Source: Kriegella sp965368185 (GTDB lineage Bacteria > Bacteroidota > Bacteroidia > Flavobacteriales > Flavobacteriaceae). Taken from it: a stretch of 64,000 bases of DNA. The notes beneath the pieces were generated by a model that was given only the letters and a program-made list of their open reading frames with translations, searched no databases and had not been told where the DNA came from. The stretch lies in assembly GCA_965368185.1 (NCBI GenBank), contig CBDULZ010000002.1, positions 1-64,000 on the forward strand, given 5' to 3'. The translations under genes were made by a program, and so were the position numbers. Of this stretch, positions 7,483 to 17,200 are shown in pieces; positions within the stretch are counted from its first letter, which is position 1, and each line of letters starts with the position of its first letter.

Positions 7483-8995
7483 AACATTTAAGGAAAACTA
7501 TAATAATACCAGCTTTCAATTTATCTTGACAGATACCGAGGGTCTGGTAATCGATAGCGACCAAACGCTTTTGAATGTCAAGAAAGGTGCCCCTATAGGC
7601 GAGCTACATCCCTTTTTTTTCAGTATTCCCGAGATTATGGCCTCAGTTCAGGAGTGTACTATTTTTCACTGTGTGCAACTGGGCTCTAGAGTAGAGAATC
7701 TGACAGCAGATATAGAAGTTCTTAAAAAAGATGGAAAAATACTCGTAGTGATTTGCGACCTCACGGATCACTACCTTTCGTATCAAGCAATGGCCCAGTC
7801 TCGAAACGAGTCGATTATAGACTCGGAACTTATCCTTTTAAAAAACCATGAACTTCAAGAGCGTGAGCATTTTAAGAACGAGTTCATTCAAAATTTCAGC
7901 CATGAACTCCGCAATCCACTAACGAATATTATTGCCCTTACCAATATTTTGAATCGGACCGACCTCAATTCGGAACAACGAAGGATTCTGACGGTTTTAA
8001 AAGATTCGACGGCCAACCTGAAATTAATGCTGGAGGATATTTTGAGTATCTCTATGATTGCAAAAGGTAAGTTGGCCCTGAACCCCAGTGTGTTCAATTT
8101 TTTACAATTGGTCGATTTCTTAAAACTGACCTATACTACCCGGGCCAAGGAAAAAGGACTCGTTTTTACGATAACCGTCGACGAAAAGATTCCTACTTAT
8201 CTAGAGGGAGATCGGTTGCGGCTATTGCAAGTATTGACCAATTTATGTGACAATGCCATTAAGTATACCAAGAAGGGAAGCATTGCCTTGCACGTTGCGC
8301 TGAACCAAAAAAGGGCGAATACCGTTAATTTGCGTTTCGGGGTCAAAGATACGGGCGTGGGTATTCCGATGGAAAGTCTCGAAACTATTTTTGAAAGTTT
8401 TGAACAGCTTGGTCGTACAGAAGGGGTCGGCCTTGGCCTCGCTATAGTCAAAGGGTTATTGGCGCTCATGCAAAGTAAGGTAAACATAGATTCTACTGCG
8501 GGGGTGGGATCTCATTTCTATTTTGACGTAAATTTAAATTTTCCGCTGCACCAACCTTCGGTTCCTATTTTTCAGGAACTTTCAGAAAAGAGAAAAGGTA
8601 AACTAAGATTAAAAAAGAATTCAAAATTCAAGGTGCTGCTGGTTGAGGATAACGAACAAGTACAAACGGCGCTTTTTAAAATGTTGGTAGACGAGGGCGG
8701 TTTTTTCATCGATGTCGTCAACGATGGGGCCTTGGTCATGGAAGAAATCGTCAACAATTCGTATGACATTATTTTGATGGATATAAATCTTCCCAATATT
8801 TCTGGGGATCAACTTGTAAAAGTAATTCGAAGTTTCCCGTTCAATAGCATTAAAAAAATTCCCGTAATAGGGGTAACGGCTTATTCCTATGAGGAGCAAC
8901 ACAAGGCTTATCTAAAAGCGGGAATGAATGCCGTACTCGCCAAACCTTTTGAAGCGAACGAATTACTCAAAACCATGTATCGTTTTCTTAGGTGA
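7475..8995 (+). CDS. Hybrid histidine kinase with N-terminal PAS-like domain and C-terminal receiver
   Basis: Domain order: a PAS-like region at about residues 10-105 with no membrane segment; a short linker helix; HisKA with FSHELRNP (His143); HATPase_c with the N box NLCDNAIKY, G1 DTGVGIP and G2 GVGLGLAI; and a receiver at about 385-506 with LVEDNE, phosphoacceptor Asp436 in LMDINLP and Lys in AKPF. All catalytic motifs look intact. The kinase is cytoplasmic, so its input is probably internal, plausibly the nucleotide state of the small GTPase encoded just before it with an 8-bp overlap. No separate response regulator with a DNA-binding domain is nearby. The unit ends at a hairpin just after the stop codon. 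Confidence 0.9.
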   Translation: MLKTFKENYNNTSFQFILTDTEGLVIDSDQTLLNVKKGAPIGELHPFFFSIPEIMASVQECTIFHCVQLGSRVENLTADIEVLKKDGKILVVICDLTDHYLSYQAMAQSRNESIIDSELILLKNHELQEREHFKNEFIQNFSHELRNPLTNIIALTNILNRTDLNSEQRRILTVLKDSTANLKLMLEDILSISMIAKGKLALNPSVFNFLQLVDFLKLTYTTRAKEKGLVFTITVDEKIPTYLEGDRLRLLQVLTNLCDNAIKYTKKGSIALHVALNQKRANTVNLRFGVKDTGVGIPMESLETIFESFEQLGRTEGVGLGLAIVKGLLALMQSKVNIDSTAGVGSHFYFDVNLNFPLHQPSVPIFQELSEKRKGKLRLKKNSKFKVLLVEDNEQVQTALFKMLVDEGGFFIDVVNDGALVMEEIVNNSYDIILMDINLPNISGDQLVKVIRSFPFNSIKKIPVIGVTAYSYEEQHKAYLKAGMNAVLAKPFEANELLKTMYRFLR

Positions 8996-9000
8996 TTGAA

Positions 9001-9044
9001 GAAAAAGAGGAACATACTATTTCTAAATAGGAATCTCTTTTTTT
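9001..9044 (+). terminator. Terminator of the GTPase cassette
   Basis: An outer stem AAAAAGAG/CTCTTTTT and an inner stem CTATTT/AAATAG stack into one hairpin, and the T-run of the 3' arm serves as the tail. It begins 6 nt after the kinase stop. Confidence 0.6.
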
Positions 9045-9301
9045 ATATTGTAAGAATAAACTTGTTAAATAAGTATTTCATCGATTAAATAATACATTTA
9101 ATCGGTTTTTTTAACTATTGTTATTACAGCTACTGTTTTTAGCGGCGGCTTCTTATTTTTACAATGCTTGTTTAAAACAATGCGTAAATGCTATGCGGAC
9201 ACTAACCATTGACTATAGCACAAAAGGGTCGAATAACCACTAGGAAGTTCGGTTATTAGCTCGAAATTAAACAGTTCCCCTATTTTAATAGTTTGGCTTT
9301 A

Positions 9302-9325
9302 GAAAGCTCCTTTTTTGGAGCTTTC
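9302..9325. repeat. Perfect 9-bp inverted repeat
   Basis: GAAAGCTCC and GGAGCTTTC face each other across a TTTTTT loop. No T-tract follows on either strand, so a terminator is uncertain; it may be a remnant of a mobile repeat or of an old 3' UTR. Confidence 0.45.
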
Positions 9326-9422
9326 GCTGTCAGCTTGATGTACCATAAACGGAATGGACATAGCACACTGGACTAACGCTTTGGGTTAAGAAAGTTGTTA
9401 TGCGTAGTTCCCCCAGGGATAT

Positions 9423-9690
9423 TTAAAGAGCAATCTTGAATGTCCCTTTTTCGTTTCTGGTCGTGCTTTTTTGATGGTTTCTGAAACCATATAATCCAAA
9501 ACGCAGCAAAATAACCGATGTGACAATCGTATAGTTTACGGATGAGGTATTCAAAGGCCGTTTTTTATTTCAATGGCCTTGCTATCCAGATTTAATAGGA
9601 AGGGCGTGGCGATCGTATCCTCTACTTCGAAGACTAAAATACGATTAATGTAAAATCCTTCATTCTTTATTATTAAAAAAAGAGCAGTAT
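9423..9690 (-). pseudogene. Possible decayed gene fragments
   Basis: On the minus strand one frame reads KNEGFYINRILVFEVEDTIA and then PFLLNLDSKAIEIKNGL, with a stop at 9551. A second frame ends FGLYGFRNHQKSTTRNEKG with a stop at 9423. Both read like real protein tails, but neither has a start or a full domain and the frames do not join. They look like remnants of genes lost at the edge of the glycan locus. The family is not recognised. Confidence 0.25.
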
Positions 9691-9902
9691 ACTACAGGAT
9701 GGCAAGCTTATGGGTAAGCCTTATTTTGGCGTGCTAAATAGAAGATTGCCTTAAGAAAATTAGAATCGGAAGAAGATGTACGCCATAGTGATTATTTACT
9801 CGTGATTGCTCACCTTCCGCTAAAAAATTAAAAGTATTGGGTACGCATTCGTATCACGGAATAATTGGGTAACTTTCGTGGCTAGCTCCTAAATTATCGT
9901 AG

Positions 9903-11192
9903 ATGAAGCTTACTATTATTAGAGCGCTTTTGCCATTTGTTCTTCTCATGTTCTTATCCTGCGGGGTTACAGAGGGTTTTAAAACCAATATTCACCTGAC
10001 CAATAATTCCGAAATTGCTTTGGTCAATAAGCCCATTTCCATTAATCGTTCGGTGATAGATCTAAATAATGAGACCAATTTGTTCCCGATGCTACTTGAT
10101 GAGAAAGGCGAGGCCATTCCGGCTCAATGTAATGATAGTAAAGGCGATGATAGGTGGGACGAGCTATTTTTTCTCATTGATTTAGCTCCGCAAGAAGAAA
10201 AAAATATTTCCGTGAAATGGGTGGCGGGATTGCCCGACTTTCCGAAACGCACTAGTGTTCGATTTGGAAAACGACCCTCCGCGAACAAAGCGGTAAGACC
10301 TCAAATGCAAGAAATACTTAACGCCAATGAGTTGCCTAAAAGTTTGGGATATCAACAATATCAGACTGATGGGCCGTCTTGGGAAAACGACATGGTTGGG
10401 TTTCGACATTATCTCGATGGACGTAATGCAAAAGATTTATTTGGTAAAAAAGTTTCCGATATGTCTCCCGAAACCGTTGGTCTTGATGCCGATGGTGCTG
10501 TTGTAGACAACTACCATACGATGGAGCATTGGGGCAGGGATATTCTTGCGGTCGGAAATTCCCTAGGCCTCGGAGGCTACGGCCTAGCTGTTGGTGATAC
10601 GCTGCTGCGTTTGGGGGTGACCGTAGATGACTCGGTAAACAACATTGTCAGAACCACCTTTAAAATACGGGCCGAAGGTCCGGTAAATTCAATATTGAGC
10701 TACCGTTATGACGATTGGGAACCTCTAAATCGGTCTTACGATGTAAGCGAGCAGACCTCGATTTGGCCGGGCATATACGGCTATAAAAATACGGTTTCCG
10801 TTGCGGGTCTTCAAGGAGATGAGCATCTGGTGATCGGGTTGGTCAATATAAACACCGACAAACCATTGGTCGAACTAACCGATCATAAGGAGTATGTCAT
10901 CGTATACTCGCACGATAAGCAAACCTACGACAATAAATGGTGGTTGGGCATGGCTTTGATCGTTCCGAAAGATGTGTATCTCGGCTATACCGATGCCCCA
11001 AAGGAAGGAAATCTCTCGAATTCATTTTTGGCCAAGCTCCGTATCGAAAACAAAGAACCGATAAGTTACTATGCCGTGGCCGGATGGGAGATCAGTGATG
11101 CAGGTTTTGCAAATGAAGCCTATTTTGTGAACTACCTAAAGCGGCTTGTCGATCAGTTGTCGACAGAAGTGAACATTGAAATAATTAATTGA
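9903..11192 (+). CDS. DUF4861-like lipoprotein, probable glycan-active enzyme
   Basis: The 429-residue protein has a lipoprotein signal (MKLTIIRAL to FLSCG), so it should be membrane-anchored in the periplasm or on the surface. The segment WENDMVGFRHYLDGRN, followed by FGK, DNYHTMEHWGRDILAVGNSLGLGG and a C-terminal all-beta region, is the pattern I associate with DUF4861. Genes of this type recur in loci for uronate-containing glycans, and a lyase- or dehydratase-like role on unsaturated uronate oligomers is possible, but I cannot show it from sequence. Its stop lies 6 bp before the ATG of the following sulfatase, so the two form an operon with rhaM. Confidence 0.6.
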   Translation: MKLTIIRALLPFVLLMFLSCGVTEGFKTNIHLTNNSEIALVNKPISINRSVIDLNNETNLFPMLLDEKGEAIPAQCNDSKGDDRWDELFFLIDLAPQEEKNISVKWVAGLPDFPKRTSVRFGKRPSANKAVRPQMQEILNANELPKSLGYQQYQTDGPSWENDMVGFRHYLDGRNAKDLFGKKVSDMSPETVGLDADGAVVDNYHTMEHWGRDILAVGNSLGLGGYGLAVGDTLLRLGVTVDDSVNNIVRTTFKIRAEGPVNSILSYRYDDWEPLNRSYDVSEQTSIWPGIYGYKNTVSVAGLQGDEHLVIGLVNINTDKPLVELTDHKEYVIVYSHDKQTYDNKWWLGMALIVPKDVYLGYTDAPKEGNLSNSFLAKLRIENKEPISYYAVAGWEISDAGFANEAYFVNYLKRLVDQLSTEVNIEIIN

Positions 11193-11197
11193 GATCA

Positions 11198-12592
11198 ATG
11201 CACCCGATGTGTATGAAAATAATCGACATATTTAGAAACCGTCTTATAGTACCTATACTCTTTGTTCTTTTTTTAGGGAATTCTATATGGGCGCAAAAAT
11301 GGGTCGAAGACGAAAAACCTAATTTTTTGGTCATCATAGCCGATGATGCAGGATGGAAGGATGTTGGCTTTAATGGATCGGAAATAGAAACACCGAACCT
11401 CGACCTTTTGGCCGAAACCGGCGTGAGGTTAGACCGCTTTTATGTCAACCCCACTTGTTCGCCGACGCGAGCCAGTTTTTTGACAGGCATGCCCGCCAGC
11501 CGAATGGGTATTGTAGCTCCTATCGCTGGTCGCAGTGAAAAAAAACTGCCCGATACGGTAATTACGTTGCCCCAACAATTGCAAAAACAAAACTACCAGA
11601 CGGCACTGTTCGGAAAATGGCACCTGGGTTTAAAACCATCTAGCGGTCCAAAAGTATATGGCTTTGAATATGCCTACGGGTTTTTGCATGGGCAAATAGA
11701 TCAATACTCCCACGAATATAAAAATGGCGATCCCAGTTGGCATAGAAACGGAGAATTCGTTACTGAGATTGGGCATGCTACGGATCTCATCGGGAATGAG
11801 ACCATCGAGTGGCTTCGGTCAAAACGCGATACGACCAAAAGTTTTTACGTGCAGGTGGCCTATAGCGCTCCCCACTTTCCACTGCAGGAAGCAGAAAAGT
11901 GGAAAGAACCCTATTTGAAATCGATTGACAATGACTCGCGAAGGGATTTTGCGGCGGCCATGAGCCATATGGACGATAACATAGGGCAGGTTTTGAAGGT
12001 GCTAAAAGAACTTGATCTCGAGAAAAATACCATTGTCTTTTTTATGAGCGACAATGGAGGTATGGACAGTTGGTATCCTGAAAATCAATACGATGGGAAA
12101 CACGGTCCAAACCCGGTATTGGGGAACAACCTTCCCTTACGTGATTGGAAAAAATCGAATTACGAAGGAGGTATTCGGGTACCTGCCCTTATCTCATGGA
12201 AGGGTAAACTAGCGCCTTCCGTCAATAGCGAATACATATCGGTTATTGATGTGATGCCTACTTTGTTGAAACGTGCCGGGTCGGCGTTGATTCCTGAAAC
12301 GGTGGAAGGGAAGAACATATGGAAAACGATAGCAACTGGAGATGCTTTGAGTAATGAAATTTATGTGAGGGGACATTTACAGGAAAGCTTGATCAGAAAG
12401 CCATGGAAATTGATTCGAACTAGGCATCGGGGCGGGGTTCCAACTGATTTTGAACTGTACAATCTAGAAATCGATCCCGAAGAAAACGATAACCGCTACA
12501 CCGATGAGGTTGTAGTAGCAAAAGAATTGAAGCTCTTGTTACGAAAGCAGTTCGCCAAAGACGCCCCGACAGTAAATGCGGGGATTAACTAA
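11198..12592 (+). CDS. Secreted type I sulfatase (S1 family)
   Basis: A formylglycine-dependent sulfatase. After a signal peptide (MKIIDIF to IWAQ) come the metal-binding ADDAGW and the FGly motif CSPTR at about residue 87, then GKWHLG, SAPHFPLQ and the second metal site FMSDNGG. It hydrolyses sulfate esters of carbohydrates outside the cytoplasm once the Cys is matured by a formylglycine-generating enzyme (not in the window). Length is typical. Starts at 11198 and 11213 are both possible, and a TTG at 11189 overlaps the DUF4861-like stop. It is cotranscribed with the DUF4861-like gene and rhaM, so a rhamnose-sulfate substrate is plausible. Confidence 0.85.
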   Translation: MHPMCMKIIDIFRNRLIVPILFVLFLGNSIWAQKWVEDEKPNFLVIIADDAGWKDVGFNGSEIETPNLDLLAETGVRLDRFYVNPTCSPTRASFLTGMPASRMGIVAPIAGRSEKKLPDTVITLPQQLQKQNYQTALFGKWHLGLKPSSGPKVYGFEYAYGFLHGQIDQYSHEYKNGDPSWHRNGEFVTEIGHATDLIGNETIEWLRSKRDTTKSFYVQVAYSAPHFPLQEAEKWKEPYLKSIDNDSRRDFAAAMSHMDDNIGQVLKVLKELDLEKNTIVFFMSDNGGMDSWYPENQYDGKHGPNPVLGNNLPLRDWKKSNYEGGIRVPALISWKGKLAPSVNSEYISVIDVMPTLLKRAGSALIPETVEGKNIWKTIATGDALSNEIYVRGHLQESLIRKPWKLIRTRHRGGVPTDFELYNLEIDPEENDNRYTDEVVVAKELKLLLRKQFAKDAPTVNAGIN

Positions 12593-12605
12593 AAATTAGA
12601 AGAAA

Positions 12606-12920
12606 ATGTATCGAAATGCCTTTGCCATGAAACTAAAGCCCGGGTTCGAAGCGGAATATAAAAGGCGCCATGATGAAATATGGCCCGAACTTTCTGCCTT
12701 ACTTTCAAAATCGGGCATTCATGAATACGCTATTTTTTTAGATGAGGATTCGCTTACACTTTTTGCCTTCCAGAAGTTGGAAGAAGGTTTTGATGACGCC
12801 ATACTTCCCAACCACCCCATTGTAAAAAAGTGGTGGACCTATATGGCCGATATAATGGAAACCAATGATGATAATTCCCCGGTCACAAAACCACTCAGCG
12901 AAGTTTTTTATATGGATTAA
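12606..12920 (+). CDS. rhaM: L-rhamnose mutarotase
   Basis: The 104-residue protein matches RhaM/YiiL, which interconverts alpha and beta anomers of L-rhamnose in the cytosol so that the isomerase can use it. Tyr18 and His22, the residues reported as catalytic in E. coli RhaM, fall at the same positions here, and HPIVKKWW is the usual family motif. The gene starts 13 bp after the sulfatase stop. Its place behind a sulfatase directly ties that enzyme to a rhamnose-containing glycan. Confidence 0.92.
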   Translation: MYRNAFAMKLKPGFEAEYKRRHDEIWPELSALLSKSGIHEYAIFLDEDSLTLFAFQKLEEGFDDAILPNHPIVKKWWTYMADIMETNDDNSPVTKPLSEVFYMD

Positions 12921-12972
12921 AGGAAAAGAATCGAATGGTTACAAATATAATTTCAATGGGAAAAAGAAACAT

Positions 12973-14019
12973 TTAAACTGAATTCCGTTCGATATATTTA
13001 AATACGTTTTTTACCTTTTCGGTTTTGTTCTTTAATATCATATAAGCAGTCGTTTCGCCCATGGTCTTAAAATCGGTGCTGATAACGGTAATGCCCAATA
13101 ACTCTTTTAAAGGGGTGTCGTTGTACGAGATAATACCCACATCTCTGCCCAGAACCATCTTTTTTGCATTGATCTGACGCACCAGGTTAACCAAATCCAT
13201 TTCCTCAATGGTAATATAAACATCCTTACTGTTTAGCTCCATGTCATCATAGATTTCGTCCAAGACCTCGTAGTCAAAACCAAATTCGCCGCAAAAACGG
13301 GTAAACCCGTGTACGATTCGCATGGGATAAGGGAAAACCGATTTTCTGGGATAGACTAAAATCAGTTTGTCATACTTTCTTAATTTATCGATTCCTTCTT
13401 GTAGTGCGTTATACAAATCATCTTTGAAATCTTGATAAATAGACCCGTATTTGCCCTTGATTTCCAACCGGTTATTGTCGAGAATAATGAGCTTGTCTTT
13501 CGGTATTTTCTCGATTTCCTTTAAAACCGCATCCGTGGCACTGATATGCGCTAATTTGTCATCTTTAAAATGAGGCATAATAACATAGTAGTCAAAGGCA
13601 CCTAAATTTTTCTGTAATGCCCTTACGAATAGCGTTTCGTCACAATGGTAGATCGACAGGGTGACATGACCATTCACACCAATGCCGTTTACAAGGGCAT
13701 TGTAAATACTCATCTTATAATAACTGGGTTTATTAACCAAGAAGAATATACTGATTTTCGATATTAAATCGGTTTTAGCGGTATAGTATCCTTTTCCCTT
13801 GACCGAAACGATGGCCTTTTTGTTTTTTAATTCTTTATAGGCTTTTTCAACGGTATCCCTTGATAGGTAACAGGATGCACTCAATTCGTTTATCGAGGGT
13901 ATTTTTTCACCTATTTCCAACTTACCCTTGGCAATATCGTTGATAATAGACTCCACGATCTGCTTGTATTTCGGAATTCTCGATGATTCGTTGATTTTTA
14001 TATTGAGTCTTTGGATCAT
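12973..14019 (-). CDS. GntR-type DNA-binding domain fused to LacI-type sugar-binding domain, probable rhamnose regulator
   Basis: Residues 1-75 form a GntR winged helix (PKYKQIVESIINDIAKGKL, then IPSINELSASCYLSRDTVEKAY). Residues about 85-340 resemble a periplasmic-binding-protein/LacI effector domain, ending VGIISYNDTPLKELLGI and then TVISTDFKTMGETTAYMIL. The architecture is that of AraR-like sugar regulators. It lies between rhaM and the sulfatase-rhamnosidase gene, so L-rhamnose or a derivative is the likely effector. It may control the three repeat elements at 17807, 27834 and 27981, although those are direct repeats and GntR proteins usually bind palindromes. An 8-bp palindrome ACACGTGT lies at 14044-14051, just upstream of its own start. 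Confidence 0.8.
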   Translation of the reverse strand: MIQRLNIKINESSRIPKYKQIVESIINDIAKGKLEIGEKIPSINELSASCYLSRDTVEKAYKELKNKKAIVSVKGKGYYTAKTDLISKISIFFLVNKPSYYKMSIYNALVNGIGVNGHVTLSIYHCDETLFVRALQKNLGAFDYYVIMPHFKDDKLAHISATDAVLKEIEKIPKDKLIILDNNRLEIKGKYGSIYQDFKDDLYNALQEGIDKLRKYDKLILVYPRKSVFPYPMRIVHGFTRFCGEFGFDYEVLDEIYDDMELNSKDVYITIEEMDLVNLVRQINAKKMVLGRDVGIISYNDTPLKELLGITVISTDFKTMGETTAYMILKNKTEKVKNVFKYIERNSV

Positions 14020-14208
14020 GTCTGCAAATTAGGGAATTTCGTCACACGTGTCAACGGGAAAAGATAGTACTATACCGAATAGCAAGTTTGATGTTTAACA
14101 GCGAATTTTTTGCGATAGGAAAATGTAAAATGCGGTCTTTAAGCAACGATAATCATTGTCATGATCATGTCGTAGTCCTAAAATTTATTGAGCCAAAGAC
14201 CGAACGCT

Positions 14209-17200
14209 TTAAAAAGAATTGACGACCAGGTTGATTTCATGTATTCCAGGAGTCAGGCGAAGGGAACCGAAGGCCATATTTGTCTTTTCCCCATTCAAAA
14301 TGACCACATCGTTTTCTGCTGTTTTGATTTCGAATTCGGCTACCATATTGGCAGGAATTTCTATGATGTATACCTGTAATCGTGGGTTTTTATAGGTATA
14401 TGAAGCCTTTATGGTACCTTTAATAGTGGGCACTTCGATGGTGCTGCTCTTTAAATCTCCCAACTGTGGTTTAATGGTTGCAATGCCAAAGCCGGGTGTT
14501 TTTGGTTGAATTCCCCATAGTCCGCGGGGAATTGCATTTGCCGGAACGGCCCCCCAAGCATGGTTCCAATCGAGGTTGTTCTTGTATTTTAAATCCCAAG
14601 CTTCCAACGTAATCGTCGAACCGATGCGGATCATATTGTACCAACTTCGGTCACTGGTGTCAGTTAACAGGTCAAGGGCATAATCTGCCGCGCCAGCGTT
14701 ATATAAACCATCCATCAAATATTGGGAACCATACACACTGCAGGCCATTCCTCTTGATTTTACAAATTCAACAACTGAAGCTATATGTTCTTCCGGAACC
14801 ATATCGAAGGCCAATGGCATCATGTTGGCATGTAACGAGGCATGGTCTGTACCAATCCCATCTATATAGATACCCCGCTTAGCGTCGAACATTTTTTCAT
14901 TAAAAGCTTTTTTAGCTTTCAATGCCCTTAATTTAAAATCCAAAGCTTCCTGAGTTTTCCCTAAAACCCTAGCGAATTCAGCCATGATTTTCATGTTTTT
15001 GTAATAGAATGCATTGACCACGGTATTATAATCCTTAAAAACGTAGCCATCGCGTTCGCCCTTGTTTGTTGGGTCGCCGCCCCAGCCAGCGGAGGGCCAA
15101 TCAACAATGTCCCTAAAAGTTTCCTTCATTTCTTTTGGAAACCCGAGATTGGCCATTAACTCGGGGGTCATTTTGGTCGAGGTAATAAGGCCATCTTCGT
15201 TCGCAAGCTCATAAAGTGTTTTATATTTTAATCGATCGTAGTATTTCTCAATAAGCTCGGCATTACCCGTGTACATATAATCAGCATAAAACATAAGTGC
15301 GACATGCTGCTGCCATTCCGTAGGCCATGTAGGGTGTTCCATGAAATATTCAATGGTCTGTCTTGCGATGGCGTATTCACGGTCGGTAGTGTAATGGCTC
15401 AATTGATTCAGATACGCATCGGCCTCATAAGGAATACGTTCCCGGTCGCCATCAACGTAAAGACCGTTGAAAGTGGTAGCCTTGATAGAATACTTACATA
15501 AATCCCACACTTGATTTAAAATAGTATCTGAACTTGTGAAACTGCTCGTATTATCCTCCCAATAACTGTGATACGCCAGTTGTGTAAAATTTTCAGCAGT
15601 CAAGGGTTCTTGGGCCCCCTCAACTTCGGCGTAGCGAAAAGGCATCAAAACCGGAAACCCTTCAGGCAATGGTACCGCCTTGCCCGGCAAGGTATTCCGT
15701 TTATCAGGTTTCACCGAAAGTTGATATTTGGTTTGTTCCGGTTTTACCTGAACTTGGATTTCTTGATACCGAATATGGCTCCTTTCAAAGGGTTTTCTAT
15801 TGATGCTTTCGCCTTCAAGCTGCTCTCCAATACGGAAAGTAAGCGTATGGGCTGTTTTGGCATTGTAGGTGAAATCAATGGTTGCGAAGGCGGCCTTACC
15901 GAAATCTATAAAATGCGTATCGCCTCGTTTTTCGAATTCAACGGGTTTTATTGTATCGATTTGAAAACTATTCGGAGTAGTGATGGTAGCTTTTGGGCTT
16001 CCCATGGTAAAAGACTGACTTTTTGAATATCGAGAAAGCCGATTGTCTTGGTCCCAAATACGCACTTTCCAAAAATAGGTCTGCCCACTTTTCAATGGTG
16101 CGCCGGCATGTTCTATTTCTGTTGAGGTATTGGTTCTTCTTTGTCCACTATCCCATACATCACCTATATTATTAGTTATCTTTTCTTCAGAGGATGCTAC
16201 CAATACTTGATAGGCCGATTGCGAAACTGCGCCATTCGGTACTACCCACCCGTATTCGGGAATTGGATCGATTACCGTAACCCCGGCCGTGTTTCTTATC
16301 CATTCAACGATTAAATTGGATGGTCCTGCCGAAAATTCATCAGAAAGTTCGAGAATCAAGTCATCCGTTTTTTCCCGGAAAGATTTAAGCTTTCCCGCAT
16401 ATTTTGAATCCTTTGCAAGGTTATTGATCTCTTTTGGATCCTTTTTAAGATTGTAAAGTTCTTCAAATGACCTATCATTGACATACCTGAAATACTTCCA
16501 ATCTTTGGTGCGAACCCCCTCACTGGGTGGAATATTTTCAAATTCCCAGATATGTTCGATCAATACAGTGTCCCGTTCCAAGCTCTTTTGTTGCCCGGAA
16601 ACTAATGGAAGAAGACTCTTCCCTTGCCAATTTTCGGGCTGTGCTACTCCGGCCATATCCAAAATGGTAGATGGAACATCAATATTAAGTGCCATATCGT
16701 CCAGGTCTTGGTGCTTTTTCTGCCTTGGGTCGTAGATAATAAGGGGTACTCGAACCGAATTGTCATAAAGCAACCACTTTCCGGCCAATTGGCGTTCCCC
16801 TAAAAAATAGCCGTTGTCACCCATCAAGATGATTACCGTATTTTTGTCAAGTCCCTTCTTTTTTAACTGATCCCGAATTTTTCCGATTTCCCGGTCAATG
16901 CCTGAAATCATTCGGTAATATCCTTTAACGCTGTGCTGGTATTTTTCAGGGGTGTCGTACCGCCAATACCAACGGGTACGGTTAAACCCTTCGCGAACAA
17001 ATTCGGGTTGTTGCTCAAAATATTTGTCTTCACCTAGTTCAGGGCCGGGCATCGTTGTGTCTTGCAAAAGTTTATCGGATTCTTCCTGCCAAAAATATTG
17101 GTCCTCGGCGCTGTCATGGGCATGGGGTGCGCTAAAACTAAGTGATAGGCAGAAGGGCGAAGAAGCATCGGCGGTGTCAATATAATCCAATGCTTTTTGA

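Larger units (their letters stand above)
9045..9902. other. Long gene-free region with inverted repeats and gene remnants
   Basis: About 860 bp without an intact gene. It contains inverted repeats AATAACC/GGTTATT (9232-9257), GAAAGCTCC/GGAGCTTTC (9302-9325) and ATGGTTT/AAACCAT (9474-9490), plus coding-like fragments on the minus strand around 9423-9690. I saw no clear promoter for the gene at 9903. Confidence 0.45.

Noticed and set aside
9302..9325. Terminator call for the perfect inverted repeat
   Set aside because: No T-tract follows the stem on either strand and no gene ends beside it.
14044..14051. ACACGTGT palindrome as a firm operator of the GntR/LacI-type gene
   Set aside because: Only 8 bp and a single copy seen; too short to support alone.
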